A DNA stretch of 64,000 nucleotides from positions 24,119,160 to 24,183,159 of the forward strand of contig NC_079378.1 in NCBI RefSeq assembly GCF_021018895.1. The letters run 5' to 3'. Of the stretch, positions 1-13,820 are shown piece after piece. The position numbers and the translations under genes were made by a program. The DNA is from Seriola aureovittata (taxonomy: Eukaryota; Chordata; Actinopteri; Carangiformes; Carangidae). Numbering within the stretch: the first letter of the stretch is position 1; each line of letters opens with the position of its first letter. Under the pieces are notes generated by a model. That model worked only from the letters and a program-made list of their open reading frames with translations, searched no databases and had not been told where the DNA came from.

Positions 1-266
1 TCAAGGTCAATCAGGAGGTGTTTGGCAGGAGCCCAACTGGAGATTTCAGCTAGAAAATTGGAGATATGCAACCGAACCTGTGTGTCAGGGCTGGGAGTCA
101 AAAGGTCAGTTAAGTGTCGTGGCAATGATGGGAAGAATTATGGGACATGGTGACAGAGCCAAGAGGTTTAGTTCAGAGAGAGAAGAGGGTTTGGCCCCGG
201 TGGACGTCCTTGGAGAGGAAGATGTGAGCTGATGATACCTGTAACACCAGCTTTCATTTTCTAAAG

Positions 267-557
267 GCACCGACCGCCGGCTGGATAGACGACGTCTGAC
301 TTCTACACAGAGTCTTCCATTCTCTCAGATCTGACTGCCGTGTGGATGTTAGAAGACTTGTAGACAACAATCAGACCTGTTACTTGTGATTTTAGGAAAT
401 GCAGTGAAATAAGTTGAGCTGGTTGTATGTCTGACTTCACAGTCACTGCCTCGGCCGTCTCTTCCAACAATATGCCAGTGTGTTTGCTTAGTGGTAATAA
501 CTTAGAGGTGCTCCCCTTATGGCCAGAGCAAATTATGACAGTTACTGTGATAATAAA
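267..557 (+). other. Possible terminal exon of an upstream gene
   Basis: A pyrimidine-containing stretch ends in an AG at about 265-266. It is followed by a frame open for about 22 codons (starting ACC GAC CGC, ending in TGA near 330) and then an AATAAA signal at 552-557. That is the layout of a last exon with its polyadenylation signal, but the peptide is not recognised and the acceptor is only fair. It could equally be chance. Confidence 0.15.
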
Positions 558-2713
558 ACTGTTGATGTTTTTATTAGTGTCTTTTTCCGGCCGTCACAGA
601 CAGAAACAGCTGTAACGTCCTTCTTTATCTGGTCCATGAGAACCATGCTAACCAGGTTCTCTCATCGTCTGTGTGTCAGTGTGATTTGACTCAGAACGTG
701 GACAATTGTTTCATCATAACCCAACCGTATAACTGATGGTATACTGGAATGATATCTGATTCCAAATTTTCATTTTCATTTACACTCAACATCTGTGAGG
801 CCTGTGTCGCCTCCCCCGGGCTGCAGGAGTGTTGCAGGGGTGGTAAGAAGGGAGAGACTGAGACAAAGATACTGTGTGAGGTGAAGACGGGTGAAAACAA
901 CAAGTTATTGTAGCTTGGCCTGTGGATCAACACGGTCAACAGTTGGAGCAACAGCAGCTGCGACACACAGCTAATGGAGGCAGTATAAGTACGTCAAGCA
1001 CTGCATTTCCACAGTGTCAAATATCACCCTCCTTCTCCGAGTCGTAACTCAGTCAGGTCAGAACACACGGACATGATACATATATTCTTACATTTAGTGT
1101 GACTTACACTTCCTGACGCTGTCATTTACTCTAATGTCCATCACAAATGAACATCCGTAATTCTGCAGAGAAATCATAGGAAAGAAATGCCCTTTATAAC
1201 TCCACAATCTGCCTGATAATTATTATGTTTTTTGAGTTTTCTTCAGTACCAGAGTAATCCAGAGGTAGTTGTTTATACGTCCACGGGTACATTGCAAACA
1301 TGAGCTGCTAATAGCTAATTTGGCATTCTTTTAATGGTGCCAATTTGGCAGGAGGCCAGTGGGCAGGGGTGGTTGCAATTGTCTGGATTCTGTCTGAGAG
1401 CGGGAGCACAGTGTCAGACTTTGACTATACTTAAAGCAGATATCGTGTTCTTCACTAATGTTTTCTTTTTTGAATCTGCAATTAAATGTAATGATAGAAA
1501 ATGTGGGTTATGCTTCTACTCGAACCTTGTATGATCAATGCTGTAAGTCCTAATTTAGCATGAACCGACAATAATTAAGACAGGTCTTTTGAGACGAGCT
1601 GTCGGGAAAGATGCCTTAAAGAGACAACATTGACCTTTCTATTTTGGTTGTTCTGGAGAAGATTTTTTTGCAGCGTTTATTCGAGGTGGCACGTTCAAGA
1701 ATTTAAGAAAAAACAAATGTTAAAGGAGCAACACTGCTCTGTAGTTTCAGATGTCTGATCGGATGAGGTTTGGATTCATGACAAGAGGAGAAAGCTGAAC
1801 TGACTGAAGGAAGATGGCGTGCTGTCTCGTGTCACAAAGCAGTCGATGTTAGCCGTGAGACAGAGACCTGATCAGCATCGATGTGAAGGAAGGGGGCCGC
1901 TGCTGGCAAGGCTGCGGCGCCTCATCTGGGGAAACGAGAGATGGTTGGTGGTTGGGAACTTCAGATGTCATTAATCATTTTCTTTTCCAAGTATGTGACA
2001 AAACCCTGTGAGGGCAGGTGTGAGGGAGGTTGAGGAGGAGGAGGATGTTAGCAGCAGAGACTGGGAGTAAGGTTGCTTTGGTGGAAACTTTCACATCAAC
2101 ACATTTGAACATTTCGGCTGAGATTGATAACTTGCTTTGAACACTTTCTTTGAACTCACTTTTTTGATTTTACAACTTTATGATTATCATAGTGATGCAA
2201 TCATCAACTTAGTGGAAAGGAACACTGCATTAGATTTGATGGAAAATCAAGAGGAAAGTACCGGGGTTCAAAAGCTTGCTGACTTTATAGTTTTATAATT
2301 GGCGTTAAAACCACTTTAAAGTTCAGTCCGTTTTTTTTTTTTTTTCTTTTTAGAGTGTTTTTGACTTAAATGAGTCAGACTCATCGCAACTGCACATCTG
2401 ATTTATTTGGAATAAATGTAATCAAAGTTTCGTCAATGAAGAATAAATCACTTAATCCTTTAACCAAAAGCAGATTAAGAAAAGTAATGAAACTGTACAT
2501 GACAGTAACAACACACATGACCGTCAGAGTCACGCAGAAACATCTGTAATGCCATTACACTTTCATCAGACACTGTGAAATCTTTGCATCTGATTGACAT
2601 GGACTGTGATCCCTTATGACTTTGTCCGTCACTCTGTTTCTCCACAGAGAACGACTCTGAAGCCAGAGGTGACAACTAATCTGCATCGAAGCTGAGCATA
2701 AAAACACAGAAGA

Positions 2714-2875
2714 AAGAGTTGTTTCTGAACACACGTCCTCCGGCGTCACAGTTTACAGACTGCGAGTCGACGAGCCGGAGAGGACGGAGTCTGAGGACAC
2801 TGAAGGGATCGTGTGGGGAGGAGAAGCGCCAATGGTGCCGCAGGACCTCCTCCCCTGTCAGCCCCACTTCCAGAA
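2714..2875 (+). other. Possible noncoding first exon (flrt1 5' UTR candidate)
   Basis: This patch is richer in CpG than its surroundings and ends in a good splice donor (CAGAA followed by GTAAGC at 2876). flrt1 has a plausible acceptor directly upstream of its coding exon at 13743, so at least one upstream noncoding exon is expected. Joining 2875 to 13744 does not extend the FLRT1 frame: an ATG at 2832 would stop before the FLRT1 start, which fits a UTR exon with a short upstream ORF. The left border is a guess. Confidence 0.25.
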
Positions 2876-5800
2876 GTAAGCTTCACTTGTTCTTGATTTA
2901 GTCTATTTATTAATATACTAGAGAGGTTTTGCTAAATGGTTTTGTATCAGTAATTTCCTCTGTGTGTGAATTTGTCACTGGCTGACTGTGCTTCATGTCT
3001 CCTGGAGCTATTGTAACAATACAGCTCTGTGTCTTACCATTACATCTGAGTCCTAGCATCCATTGCTCTGAAAAGAGACGCCTGTAACGAACCCAGGAAC
3101 ATCGATTAACAACAATTATCTTCAGACTCTTCTGTCCAGCTGGATGGAAAAATATTCTGTCCACTGCACGATGAAAAAAAGATGTTTAACCCATTTCCTG
3201 AGCTGTGTCTCTTTTTCCCAAACCAAAACAAAGATGGCAACTGGAAATGACACATCTCCTTGTTCAGTCTGAACAACACGGAACATGTTGTTTTGCTCAT
3301 GTTTTACAAAAAGAGCAAGGACGTGATTGAAATACAATTACAAAACCTTTTTCACATAGCAAACAATAGTTTTCATCCACATGATAATAAGAGTCATTTT
3401 AAACTTTCTAGTCCTTCAGACAACACTAAGTTTTGTTCAACAACCTTCGGGTTTTTGTCAAAGATTGGCAGTTAATTATTCGTCCGATAAACAGAAGTTT
3501 AGTGCTGTGATGGTAATAAATGTGAAGGATGAACCCGGGCTACCAGCAAACATTTGTGTTAGGATCAAAATTTCAAAAGCATCAGTCTACAACAGACTCA
3601 ACTCAATAAAATGCACAAAATGCAAAGTAACTATTGCTTGGAAGTACGAAAACCGTTTGTATGCTTTCATCCAAAAAAGAATCCTTAAAGACCTTAAAGC
3701 TGCTGCTAATACAAACCTAGTGAGACGACCACCTTGACTGTACCTCTTCTTCAAATGGTGGCAGTAATTAAATAAGAGATAGAAGAAGCCATTAAACAAA
3801 CTAACACTTATCAATGGTTAAACAGTGAGTAATAAAGCTCGATTATCCCCCTCATTTTCTCCTTTGCAGGCAGGAGGCCAAAGAAAGCAATCAGTAAAGG
3901 TTGCTCTAAGAGGCAGCACACGTTAACGAAATATACTAACTGGCTGCTGTCGCTCAGGACTGGAGCTCGTGACACCGTGACTGCCTCACCATTTCCAAAT
4001 ATTATAATATAATGATTCTGTTTGAGAGAATACATTTGAAAAATAATATTCTGATATATCATTTTCATAGATTTATCCTCTCAGTCAGTAAAAGTACAAC
4101 ATGTCCTGTGTTTTGAACCCAGTCTGACCAGATTTCAGGGGTGAACGTGAGGCCACGTTGTCATAAGAGAGCCAAGAGTTTTGGATGACTGTGCGAGGCG
4201 TCTCGGGATTCAAAGCAACTTTTGCTTAAGACGCAAACACTCCTACAGCTGGTATTTCACGCAGCACAAACCCACACACACTGAGGAGTCAAAGTCAAGT
4301 GTTCACTGCACAGGATCTTTTTTGAGCCCGGAGGCGGCCTGGATCTATTTATCCACTGCGATTTCTCTTATGGCGAAAGATAAACGACAGCACAAGATAA
4401 TACTCACTTCATTATTGCATGTGCACACCAGTGCCTTTTAAACCACGGCTACAATTCAATCACACATGGACTCATTTCCTCACATTTACTAAAATTAGAT
4501 TCATTTAATGGCTCTGTATTTAATTTTTTAAGTTTCATTTGTGCTGTAATTTTCCTTTGGACAAGATTTTATCAGACAAAAGTGGATTTTAACAGGATGG
4601 TATTTACTAACATTGATTATTTCAATCAGTCAAATGAAAAGCAAGTGTTTCATTTGTTTTCCTTAAGATTTCTTAATGGATGATATAAAGACGGTTTAAA
4701 ATGTGGATTAAACAAATGCTGCATAGAGAGAGGGATATAGGGAGAAAGAGAGAAGCTGCTGCAGACTGAATGCAAAGGAATAAACTACAGAAAAAACCCA
4801 CCAGCTAAAACTGAAAAGAAAAACAAAATGCAAGAAGAAACATCATGAAATCCTGTTGACATAGACGATTTACAACAAGACACTTTTGATATTTGTAAAT
4901 GAAACACAAACAGGTGACAGGCCAGGCAAACGTGAACGGACGACGTGATTGTAAAGGGAGGCACGATGAAGACGCAGAAGAAAACTGGGTCTCAGTCGGC
5001 CGCCTCATTGTTCCCATAAGCCGCATGCATGAGTGGAGAAACTGTGACAGAAAAAATGTGTTTCCTCTAACTGCAACACTGATCTGCTTTATTTAAATCA
5101 ATGCAGATTGAAATTGAGTCCTCGTGGCTGTGTGCAGGAAGATGTGCACAAACATGTTCTGAAAGTACGGCATCAGCTTTAATGTGTAACCTGTGACGTG
5201 TGGGGTGTAGATGACAATATGAAGACGAGTAACACAGAAGACTGGGCCGCGATCAAGGCACTGACATCTGATGGAAAGTGACCAAACACAGGAGGAATAG
5301 ACTTATTTATTATTTTCTGCTTGTACATTTTATTTTGGTGGATTTCGGGCAGGATGTAAATTTTGTTTTGAAATGTTGTAAGGACACTGTGGACTGCATC
5401 CAAGAATATAGACAGTGTGAATATTCATCTGAGCTACAGCGAAGAGAAACAGTTCCTGAGAATTTAAGATGAATTTAGTTTAGTTAATTAGTAGAAAAAA
5501 TCTTGACTTTGAATTGAATCTTAAATTAGTTAAATTAGTTCCTCTGTTAAAAATCCAGTGTCCAACCTTGTTCACGTCCATATGATGTTTTCATATAATA
5601 CAGACATATGATGAGTGAAATAATCATCAACACCATGACTGAGTGTTTCCACCTTGACCTGCAGTGAACCAATGACAGTCTCATAAACACAGATTCAGAC
5701 AGCCAGGGATTCGTACGTCACAAACCTAAGGAACCAATCCCGTCAACTTGTGTGGACCGGGGGCGGGGCTAAATACACCTGAAACCTTATCAATACAGAG

Positions 5801-8424
5801 AGAGAGAGAGTTAGCATTAGCACAACCGCTAACACTGTCAGCCACGGCCACTTACAAGCTAAGAAACAACAAATAAAAGATGGTAACTGCACTAACTGTT
5901 CTGATTCGTCTGCTAGTCTCTGGTTCTGGTCTCAGACTCCTCCTCTGAGTCTGGGTCTGACTGAGGCTCAAACATGTGGCTGAGTCTCTCTGCTCTTTCA
6001 CCTGTCCACCTGGAGCCAGCAGGTGGTGGGCGGGGCTCAAGGCCTGATCCAGGTTTCTCAGTCAGGAAGTAAGAGTATGACCTCATAATCGCAATCACAG
6101 TTCAGCAGTTTGTACTTCCACCATCCACCCCAACCACCTCCTGGTGATCTGAACATAATCCAGTGATGACATTTGTCACCACAACGTAATTGGAAAAACA
6201 ATGTCATAATATATAAATGTCATTTCTAGGAGACAGAATTGTGGTTGGATATTTTCAGTCTGGCTCTCTAACATACAATCAAGCTTTACTTTGAAAATCT
6301 GTTTGTGTTACAGCCTCGTAATCTTACACTCTAACTATAAAAACAACCATCATGAAGTGGGTTGGAATCAAAAAGTGACATTTCTTCATTGATTATTGTG
6401 ATTATAATGTCAACACTGATATCCACCCGCCAGAAACGTATGTTTGTTTGAATAAACAAATAAAAGGGTTACTGCCACATCCGATCATGTATTGAATAAG
6501 AACAGCCAGGAATAAATAAATAACATAGAATTGATTAATATAGAAAATCAAATAAGTTAAAGTATCAAAGATTAGGGATTCTCAGTCTCTAAAATCACAG
6601 GGTGTTAACTACATGACAGGGATGGTCAGCAGCAGTGAACAGCTTACACTCAAACACACAGACAGTGTGTCTCATATCACTTTAGTTGTGATATTTTAAG
6701 GCATGCTCAGCTGTTTATACCTTCTGGGCCTCCAATATGGCTGCCCCACATAACCTGACAGGCCTGTACAGGTGTCAGGGATACAGAGAGGTTTTTCCTC
6801 TGATGTTATCTCTTTGTTTTTCCTCTCTTGTTTCTTTGATGTGGAGGTTAATTTTCACCCTGGAAGCAACGTGTTGTCTTGTGACTCCGGTGCCTGGGCC
6901 TCCCACAGCCCTGTATTTATATCGCAACTTGTCAGGCTTGAATTCAAATTTTACCAATTAAGCTAACCAACCCCCCTCTCTCCTTTTCTCACAAATACAA
7001 AAATCCAATCAGAGTTCTAGCTGAAGCGTGACAACCACAGCTTGACTCCTTGACTTAAAGGCAGCAGATAAATTTGCCTTTATAAGTCCCGTTTAAAATG
7101 ATCAAGTGTGTTTTCTCAAAACCAAGAAGTTAGAACCTTCTGAGAATAAACTGTTTCCTCTATTTTATGTAACACCAACATTACCGGAAAAAACAGCACC
7201 ATTAAAGGCAGTGCAAATGATTTCGGAAGCCGGTTATGCATTGATCAAAGACTGCATTATGACCACTGTCACAGACTGACACATCTAAAGTTTATTTACC
7301 AGCTACTCTGCCAAGCTTGTGCTTTCTCATTGTATCATCCTCCAGTGTGGCACAACAGCAAATCTCCCATTAAATATCAAGACCTTTTCTTTAATTGCTT
7401 CATAGATAAAATACAGAGGCGTGTCGGTCAGTTGAGTTTTCCATTCATTAGCAGACAAAGGCAGGGAATGCTTGCTCGAGAATATTAGTCATTTGATACC
7501 AGAAAGGTCTTTTCTTTAAATGAATCCTAATGTTTATATTGATTTTAAACATGTATGGCTCTACTATTGTGAGCTTAATGCTAACATCAGCATGCTAACA
7601 CTCTTAAAGTCTGGGTACGATTTGACCGACCCCCATCTGCCTCCTCTGAATTATTTTTATCCCAGGTGAGGACAAAATTTATCCAGTATGTAACAGTCTA
7701 TAGTGCAAACAACAATAAAACCAGGAATAGACCTTCACTGTCAGCAATCCTGCTACAATAGCTCATTTATTTTTATGTTGACAGCACATTGTGCTGTTGT
7801 GTGCTTTGGCACGATGTGGCGCTATCCATGGTACTGAAAGCAGCATCTCATCCTGGCACGTTAAATAAGTCTTTACCTTTTCTTTTGATGTGTACCATCA
7901 CATCTCCCATGTGTCCGCATGAGGAAAGGACACAACACATGGTCTGACTGGGAAAGAAATTCTGCCTCGGACATATCTGCTTGTACCGGCCGAGGGAAGG
8001 GGTGGTGGTGGTGGTGGTGGGCGGGGGGGACTTTCCTGGACACATAAATTATGTTGTTAAAACAAAAAATACATTTCTTCTTTGTTCACTGTGATTAAAA
8101 TGACGACACAGTGACAGCTGCCTGCCAGAAACTGAAGTCGGGACATAAATGAATACCAAATAACACAAATAGAAAAAGTGCAAAGAATGTTAACTTTATT
8201 TTTAATGTGAACTGTCCATCACTGTCAGACAGGTACAGAAAACAACAAAAAGGACTTGACTTGATCCTAAACTCAAAGGGGTGTCACAGAGCGGGGCCCT
8301 CCCTGACTGATCGCTAACAAAACAAGAACATTTTGGTGAAACTGAGGGGAGTCATCAGTTAATCTCTACCCACTGTCATCTAGTCATTGAGGTGAATGTA
8401 ACAGGACTAAGAGTCAACAGCCAT

Positions 8425-8665
8425 GCTACCATCTCAGAGAGGCAGTACTGTGGCACAGCGGTGTCTGAACTAAATGCTAATATCAGCATGCTAACATGCT
8501 CACAGTGACAAGTGAAAGCAGGTATAGTGATTAAAATTTTCACTATCTTAGTTCAGCGTGTTAGCAAACTAACACAAATTAGCACAAATTAGGCTGATGG
8601 GAATTTGATTTCTTTATTTTTGCAGGTATTTGTTAAAATTATAAATTAATTCACTGGACATTTTT
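8425..8665 (+). repeat. Dispersed teleost repeat, copy A (GCTAACATGCTAAC-type)
   Basis: This block contains ATGCTAATATCAGCATGCTA, GTTAGCAAACTAACACAAATTAGCAC and a GGCTGATGGGAAT...TTTTGCAGGTATTTG tail. The same series of words occurs in reverse orientation at 23280-23640 and 49420-49745. I know this pattern as a short, very common interspersed element of percomorph fish without a reliable family name. Borders are approximate, and a small related fragment lies at about 7572-7605. Confidence 0.6.
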
Positions 8666-11600
8666 ACTGCTGTTGATATATTTTACTGACAAGCTGACAT
8701 TTCTGTCTCATGCTGCTAATGTGGCTAAAAAGCAAATTGTTTTTTGGATTACTCAGGAACAATTATTTAGCCAAACAAGTTTTTGTAAAACTTAACAATA
8801 AACATATTCAGCTCAGTTCAGCACAGATCACTGAACCTATTACTGTAATGTCCTCGAGAAACTTGCAGGATCACACTATTGATCAGGGTTAGCATGTGCA
8901 TTTTGAGCACATTTTGAACATAACCCTCCCAAAACCCTGTGAGCATCATGTAAGATTTGTTCTTACTTTTGCACACAACGCAGGAGCATAGTGCTGCAAG
9001 AAGCTGTGGTCCTTTTGTTAATGCCGAAAGGATTTACCTGTAATCTGTCTGTCTTAAGAAAGAAACACTGAGCCAGAAGAATTCAGTGGCAGCAGCTGCA
9101 GCTGCAGAGGAGAAGAAGCTGGTGGCACGACAGAACATATTACAGCGCTGTAAAGATAAAACATGTTACAGTGCTATATGTCAAGTCACTTCAGAGCCCT
9201 GTGAGCTGCACGCAGCAAACAAAAACCTCTAAAACGACTCCCCAACTGTGAATCATGTGAAACCCCTTCATATGTGTTGTGCTGTGTCTAGTACTTTACA
9301 GCAGCACGCTTTCAAAGCAACATGTATTATAAACTGTGACTGCTGCTTTTTGTATTGTGCTCATTTTTCTTTTCTTTATCCCTTATCTTTCATATCTATA
9401 GGGCAAATTGGATGCACACATGCTGAGTGTCTGAGAGTGCATCGTCTTAAACATACAGCTGAATATGAATATTGAAATGCACTACTTTTAGTTAAATCAT
9501 GGGTACATATGCAACTTCACATGTTTGATGTGAAACATTTAGTTTTCAGTTTGTTCAGACATGTAATTGATTCATTTTTGCTGTTGGTGGAGTTAAATCA
9601 TATCACATCACTCAAGTGTTAATATAGACTTTATGACAAAAATAATATTTGACACTTAATGCATGTCACATATCCGGGGTCTTTGTGTCAGCGGCTGAGA
9701 TGAGAAACTGCTGAGTGCAAATCCAGTCACTTTTCAAAAAGCTGAGTTAGGACAGGAGCACATCCATCACTTATTTAACCTTTAACCTGGTGTTCGTTCT
9801 GCCTGTGAAGCACGTTTTCAAAGAGAAAATGATAATAGATTTAAAAGCACTGTACTTCACTGGTACATCAAAAACATTATATAATTAAATGATAATTAAA
9901 TTATAAAATGAAATTATTAAATTAATTGAATTATAATTTATTATGAGCCACAAACGCAGGGACTCATTTTGTTTGAAAATATGTAGATGGCTTTATTCAG
10001 AGCACTTGAACATCACTCTTGATGATGACAGTCGTGTCTGTTTATTTTACATTAAAGTGACACTAGAGATCTTTATTCTGAATATATGAAATAAGCTAAC
10101 TGAAGAGAATGAATGTTTCTGTGTTTCTGTTCTGTTGTTTTGCCATTGTCCCTGTGCTTTGATGCATGTTTGAGTCTAATGCGATGCTTTTTGGGGATTC
10201 AATTCCATTTCATAGCTCTATGTTTTAATAGCTTGAAGATTATCGTACATTATTGAGACATAGACATAGTCTCAACCTCTTTGTGGCTCCAACAACCTCT
10301 ATGATTATCTAAAATCTATAGGCCGTGCTTTTCTGGCCTTGTATTTTCTTCTATCTCAGATCCCTTGATTTATTTCTGTCATCACTGTGAGCATCATGTT
10401 TTGCGTCATCCTTTCCACAAGTCCAATCTGTAAATCTAAAATATGATCCATGGACATGGCATGTAAGATAAGCTGTGGGCCAGTATTATCTTTTCCTGCC
10501 ATCAGTAAAATGGATTTCCTGATACATCAGCAGCCCCCTCGGTCATCCAAAATCCAGTTTTCCAGATTTCTGTGTGCTATCCCTCTGTGGGGGTCTTAAT
10601 GGCGAGATGGGATTCAAAGGTCTTGCTCAGAGCTGCTTTCTGTCACTCTCGCTCTCTCTCCCTCCCTGTTTTTTTTATGTAAATCGATCCAGTCTTGGGT
10701 TCCAGTATTAGATTGGGGGTTGTTGTGTGTCCTGTAGTCTGCCTGAGGCGGCTGGCTGTCTGGCTTACACATTACCCCACATCCAGGCTTTACTCCCCTC
10801 TACATATAAGTGAAATGTAGACTGCAACCATATAGATTGTCCACATATGGGTTAATGTTTCCAATGTGATCGTGCATGGATAGACAAACACACAGTACTT
10901 TCGAGGCAGAAACATTCACACGCGCAAACACAAAGAGCAGCCACGTGCTTTTCTATCAGTCTCTAATAGAGCAAGAAAAATGAGCAACAATAAGCCAAAA
11001 AATAAATCCTGAAATGTCTGTCAGCCATTCTTTGTAGCACCTGCTTAATCCGGAGAATCACAGCTCAATATGCTCCATTAATCCCTCTGGCTCTCTGCAC
11101 CATTTCAATCTCACACCACATCTCTCTTGTTTTTAAAGGGCTGACCCAAATACTCCAGCGTTCAACAGACTCACTGCTGAAGCTCCTGGGATTCAAAAGT
11201 CATTCATTCTTTAGCACTACTCAGCCTCACACACACACACACACACGTGCACACACAAAACCCTTACAGCAGAATCCATGGAACGTCTCCTCAGTCGTAA
11301 AATGAATCAATATCAAACTGCTTAAAGACACAGTATGAGCCCGTTACATTTTAGAAATGATTTCACTCTCCAGGTCCCACTTAGAGTGCACTGACACCAC
11401 TCCAGTGTGTCTCGAGGACTGAAGTGGAAGACGGCACAAAAAGGGAAGAGTGGTTTGTAGTTACTTAAGAGTGAATGCGAAGATCTTGTGCAGCTGGGGA
11501 CGCAGCACAGATGTTACTCTCACTTGAGATCTGGAGTTTCACGATCACTGAGCTCCGATGTCGGGAGACGATGTAAACGATCCTGACGGACAAAAATCTA

Positions 11601-13184
11601 ACGAGGGGCAGGAAATATAAAGTAACTTAACAAAATAATGCACAACAAACTGGTGGCATCGCTGAGAACAAGCATTATTATGAATTTATTCATTTTTTGA
11701 CGATATCACTTTGAAGTCCCAACACTTCTAAAACACGGAGAACAGATTGTCAGTGTGATTGATAGAGATTCGACGCAAAGATTTCTCTAATAATGTGCCC
11801 TGACAGGGTTACAGATGTGCAGACCAACATCAGAAGGGAATAGGAGGATGAAACAGAAAACGCTTTGAAGTACCAAAAAGTGTGAAGCTATTACAAATGT
11901 GTTTCTATTCTTCACTGAAGACAGCTGAGCTCAAAGAACTTGTTAGTTTTGAACTTTTTCTTTATAAGTTCAAACTTTCCAATGCTTTCAAAATGTCATT
12001 TTTCTGTGTGTGACACATTCTGCTGCAGAAAGAAATATATACCTCGACCTCAGGCATCCATTTTCCCATGTGTGATGCCCCCACAGCATTGTGTTCTAAA
12101 TATGTCACCACCTTCAATGCTTCCTCTCCGTTTTATATTAATTATTATATTTATATTTAAGGGTTTTACAGATCAACATAGACGACACACATTGTTTTAA
12201 GTGGAAGTATCAAAGGTTTATGGAATAAAAGTGTTTAGTCTGAAGTCCAAATCAAATCTAACAGAACAGTGAATTATCTACATGCTCACAGCTGTGGAGA
12301 ATAAATACAATCCTCCATTTGTATTTTCAAAACATTTGAATTGACAAATCATAGACAGCAATTACTTTTTCATTCATTGATCCCTGGCCAGCCGCGTCTG
12401 AGCAGCTGCTGGAGTGTTAAATTAGAGTTAAAAAACGAGTGAAATGTCAGTGAAGTTTGTTCACACTAATGTTCACCGTTTTGGTAATGAATAAATGCAC
12501 GCAGATTAATGTTTGCAAATATATTTTCAACAAAGTCAACTCCCGGCAGAGATGCCATTCATTCGGTTAATTATCGTGCCGTCTAAGTTACACTCCTGGG
12601 AATCCTGTAATCTGCATGAGAGCCGACCAGCTATGGCAGATCACTTTGGATTTGTGAGGAAATCAATACCACAGCCTCACTATGTTTGCTGCTGTGTGGG
12701 CCTTAACGAGTTGACTAATGGCCGTGGTTATTGAAGACTGCGATGGGCTCAAGTTGTCACTGACGGAGTGTCGTAATTTGCCAGTTTTCAAATCTCCATA
12801 GTCAATACTGTACTTACTGTTATGGAATCTCTCACTTCGTCAGTAACAACAACAAATCATGATGCCAATCAAGTCGTGAGTGCAGCTCATGCGCACGCCC
12901 ACAGCACAGTTGTGGTGGCATGAAATTGTTAATTGGCTGTCACATTATCTGCGTTCTGCTGCAGATTACATCTTTCCAATTCTACTTTATTGTTCTTTAT
13001 TTATACCATATAACTAAATTAAGAAGATGTGATTTGTGGAGAAGTTTTTATGAAGTTTCATGGTGCCCAGTGCCGTCCCGACATCCTGATGAGAATTTAG
13101 CTCTTGAAGACTGTGGCTCTGAGCTGAAACATGTTGTTCCTTCTTGATAATGAAAAGTATCTTCAGCTCTGTCTGGCTAATGCA

Positions 13185-13196
13185 GCCATCTGCTGG
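13185..13196 (-). promoter_or_regulatory. CTCF-like motif upstream of flrt1
   Basis: Read on the minus strand this is CCAGCAGATGGC, which fits the core CTCF pattern CCASYAGRKGGC at every position. It lies about 0.6 kb upstream of the flrt1 coding exon. A single motif match does not show occupancy. Confidence 0.35.
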
Positions 13197-13820
13197 CAAG
13201 TCCTAATGGAGTTATGGGGCCTCTCAAGATCTCTTAAATAATTTAGAAGTGGAGAGTATTCTCAAGACTTCATGTGCACAAGGCTTAATTTTAATGTAGG
13301 ATCGGATTTGTCAATTCCATAGTCGCTTTTCCGAAGACTAAATATTCACTCTGCTGTGAACACTCGGTACAGTACACACTGAACTTTAGTTTTATAACTG
13401 TCTGTAATCTTGGATTGCTGTTGCTAATTCAACATAATTATTGCTGGCTGTGTGGTAATCTTTGTGTCTTTTTGGCTTAGAGTGGAAGGCACAGTGTTGT
13501 CAGAAGCTGTGAGGAGAATCCATGTGCACACAGCTCCCTGATGATATGATTATTAATTGTGAAAAAAATAGTGTTATTGAGAGGCAGATGCCTCTGTAGG
13601 TTCTCTTCAGATATGATCACGGAAGCATGTTTCTTTTTATAATAATGGTGAGACAGTGAAATCGGCTCCTGTCTCGTCACCTGTGACCATTAACTGATTC
13701 ATTAGTGCGTCAGTGCTGACTGTAATTTCTCTGTCTCTCTCAGGGTGGAGGTCACAGGATTCCAGCTCACATCCCGGATTTGAGGATTAACCGTAGACCT
13801 GGAAAAGAGAGACAGTGCTT

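Larger units (their letters stand above)
1..13743. other. Gene-poor region upstream of flrt1
   Basis: No convincing protein-coding gene was found here on either strand; the open frames are short and do not resemble known proteins. It contains two weak exon candidates (listed separately), one dispersed repeat near 8.4-8.7 kb, a G-rich run at about 7996-8030 made of GGT repeats followed by a G tract, and a short (CA)n at about 11228-11246. In other vertebrates FLRT1 lies inside an intron of MACROD1 on the opposite strand, so much of this could be macrod1 intron, but I recognised no macro-domain exon. Confidence 0.5.

Noticed and set aside
7990..8031. G-rich run that could form a quadruplex
   Set aside because: Simple GGT repeat plus G tract in an intergenic area with nothing nearby to regulate.
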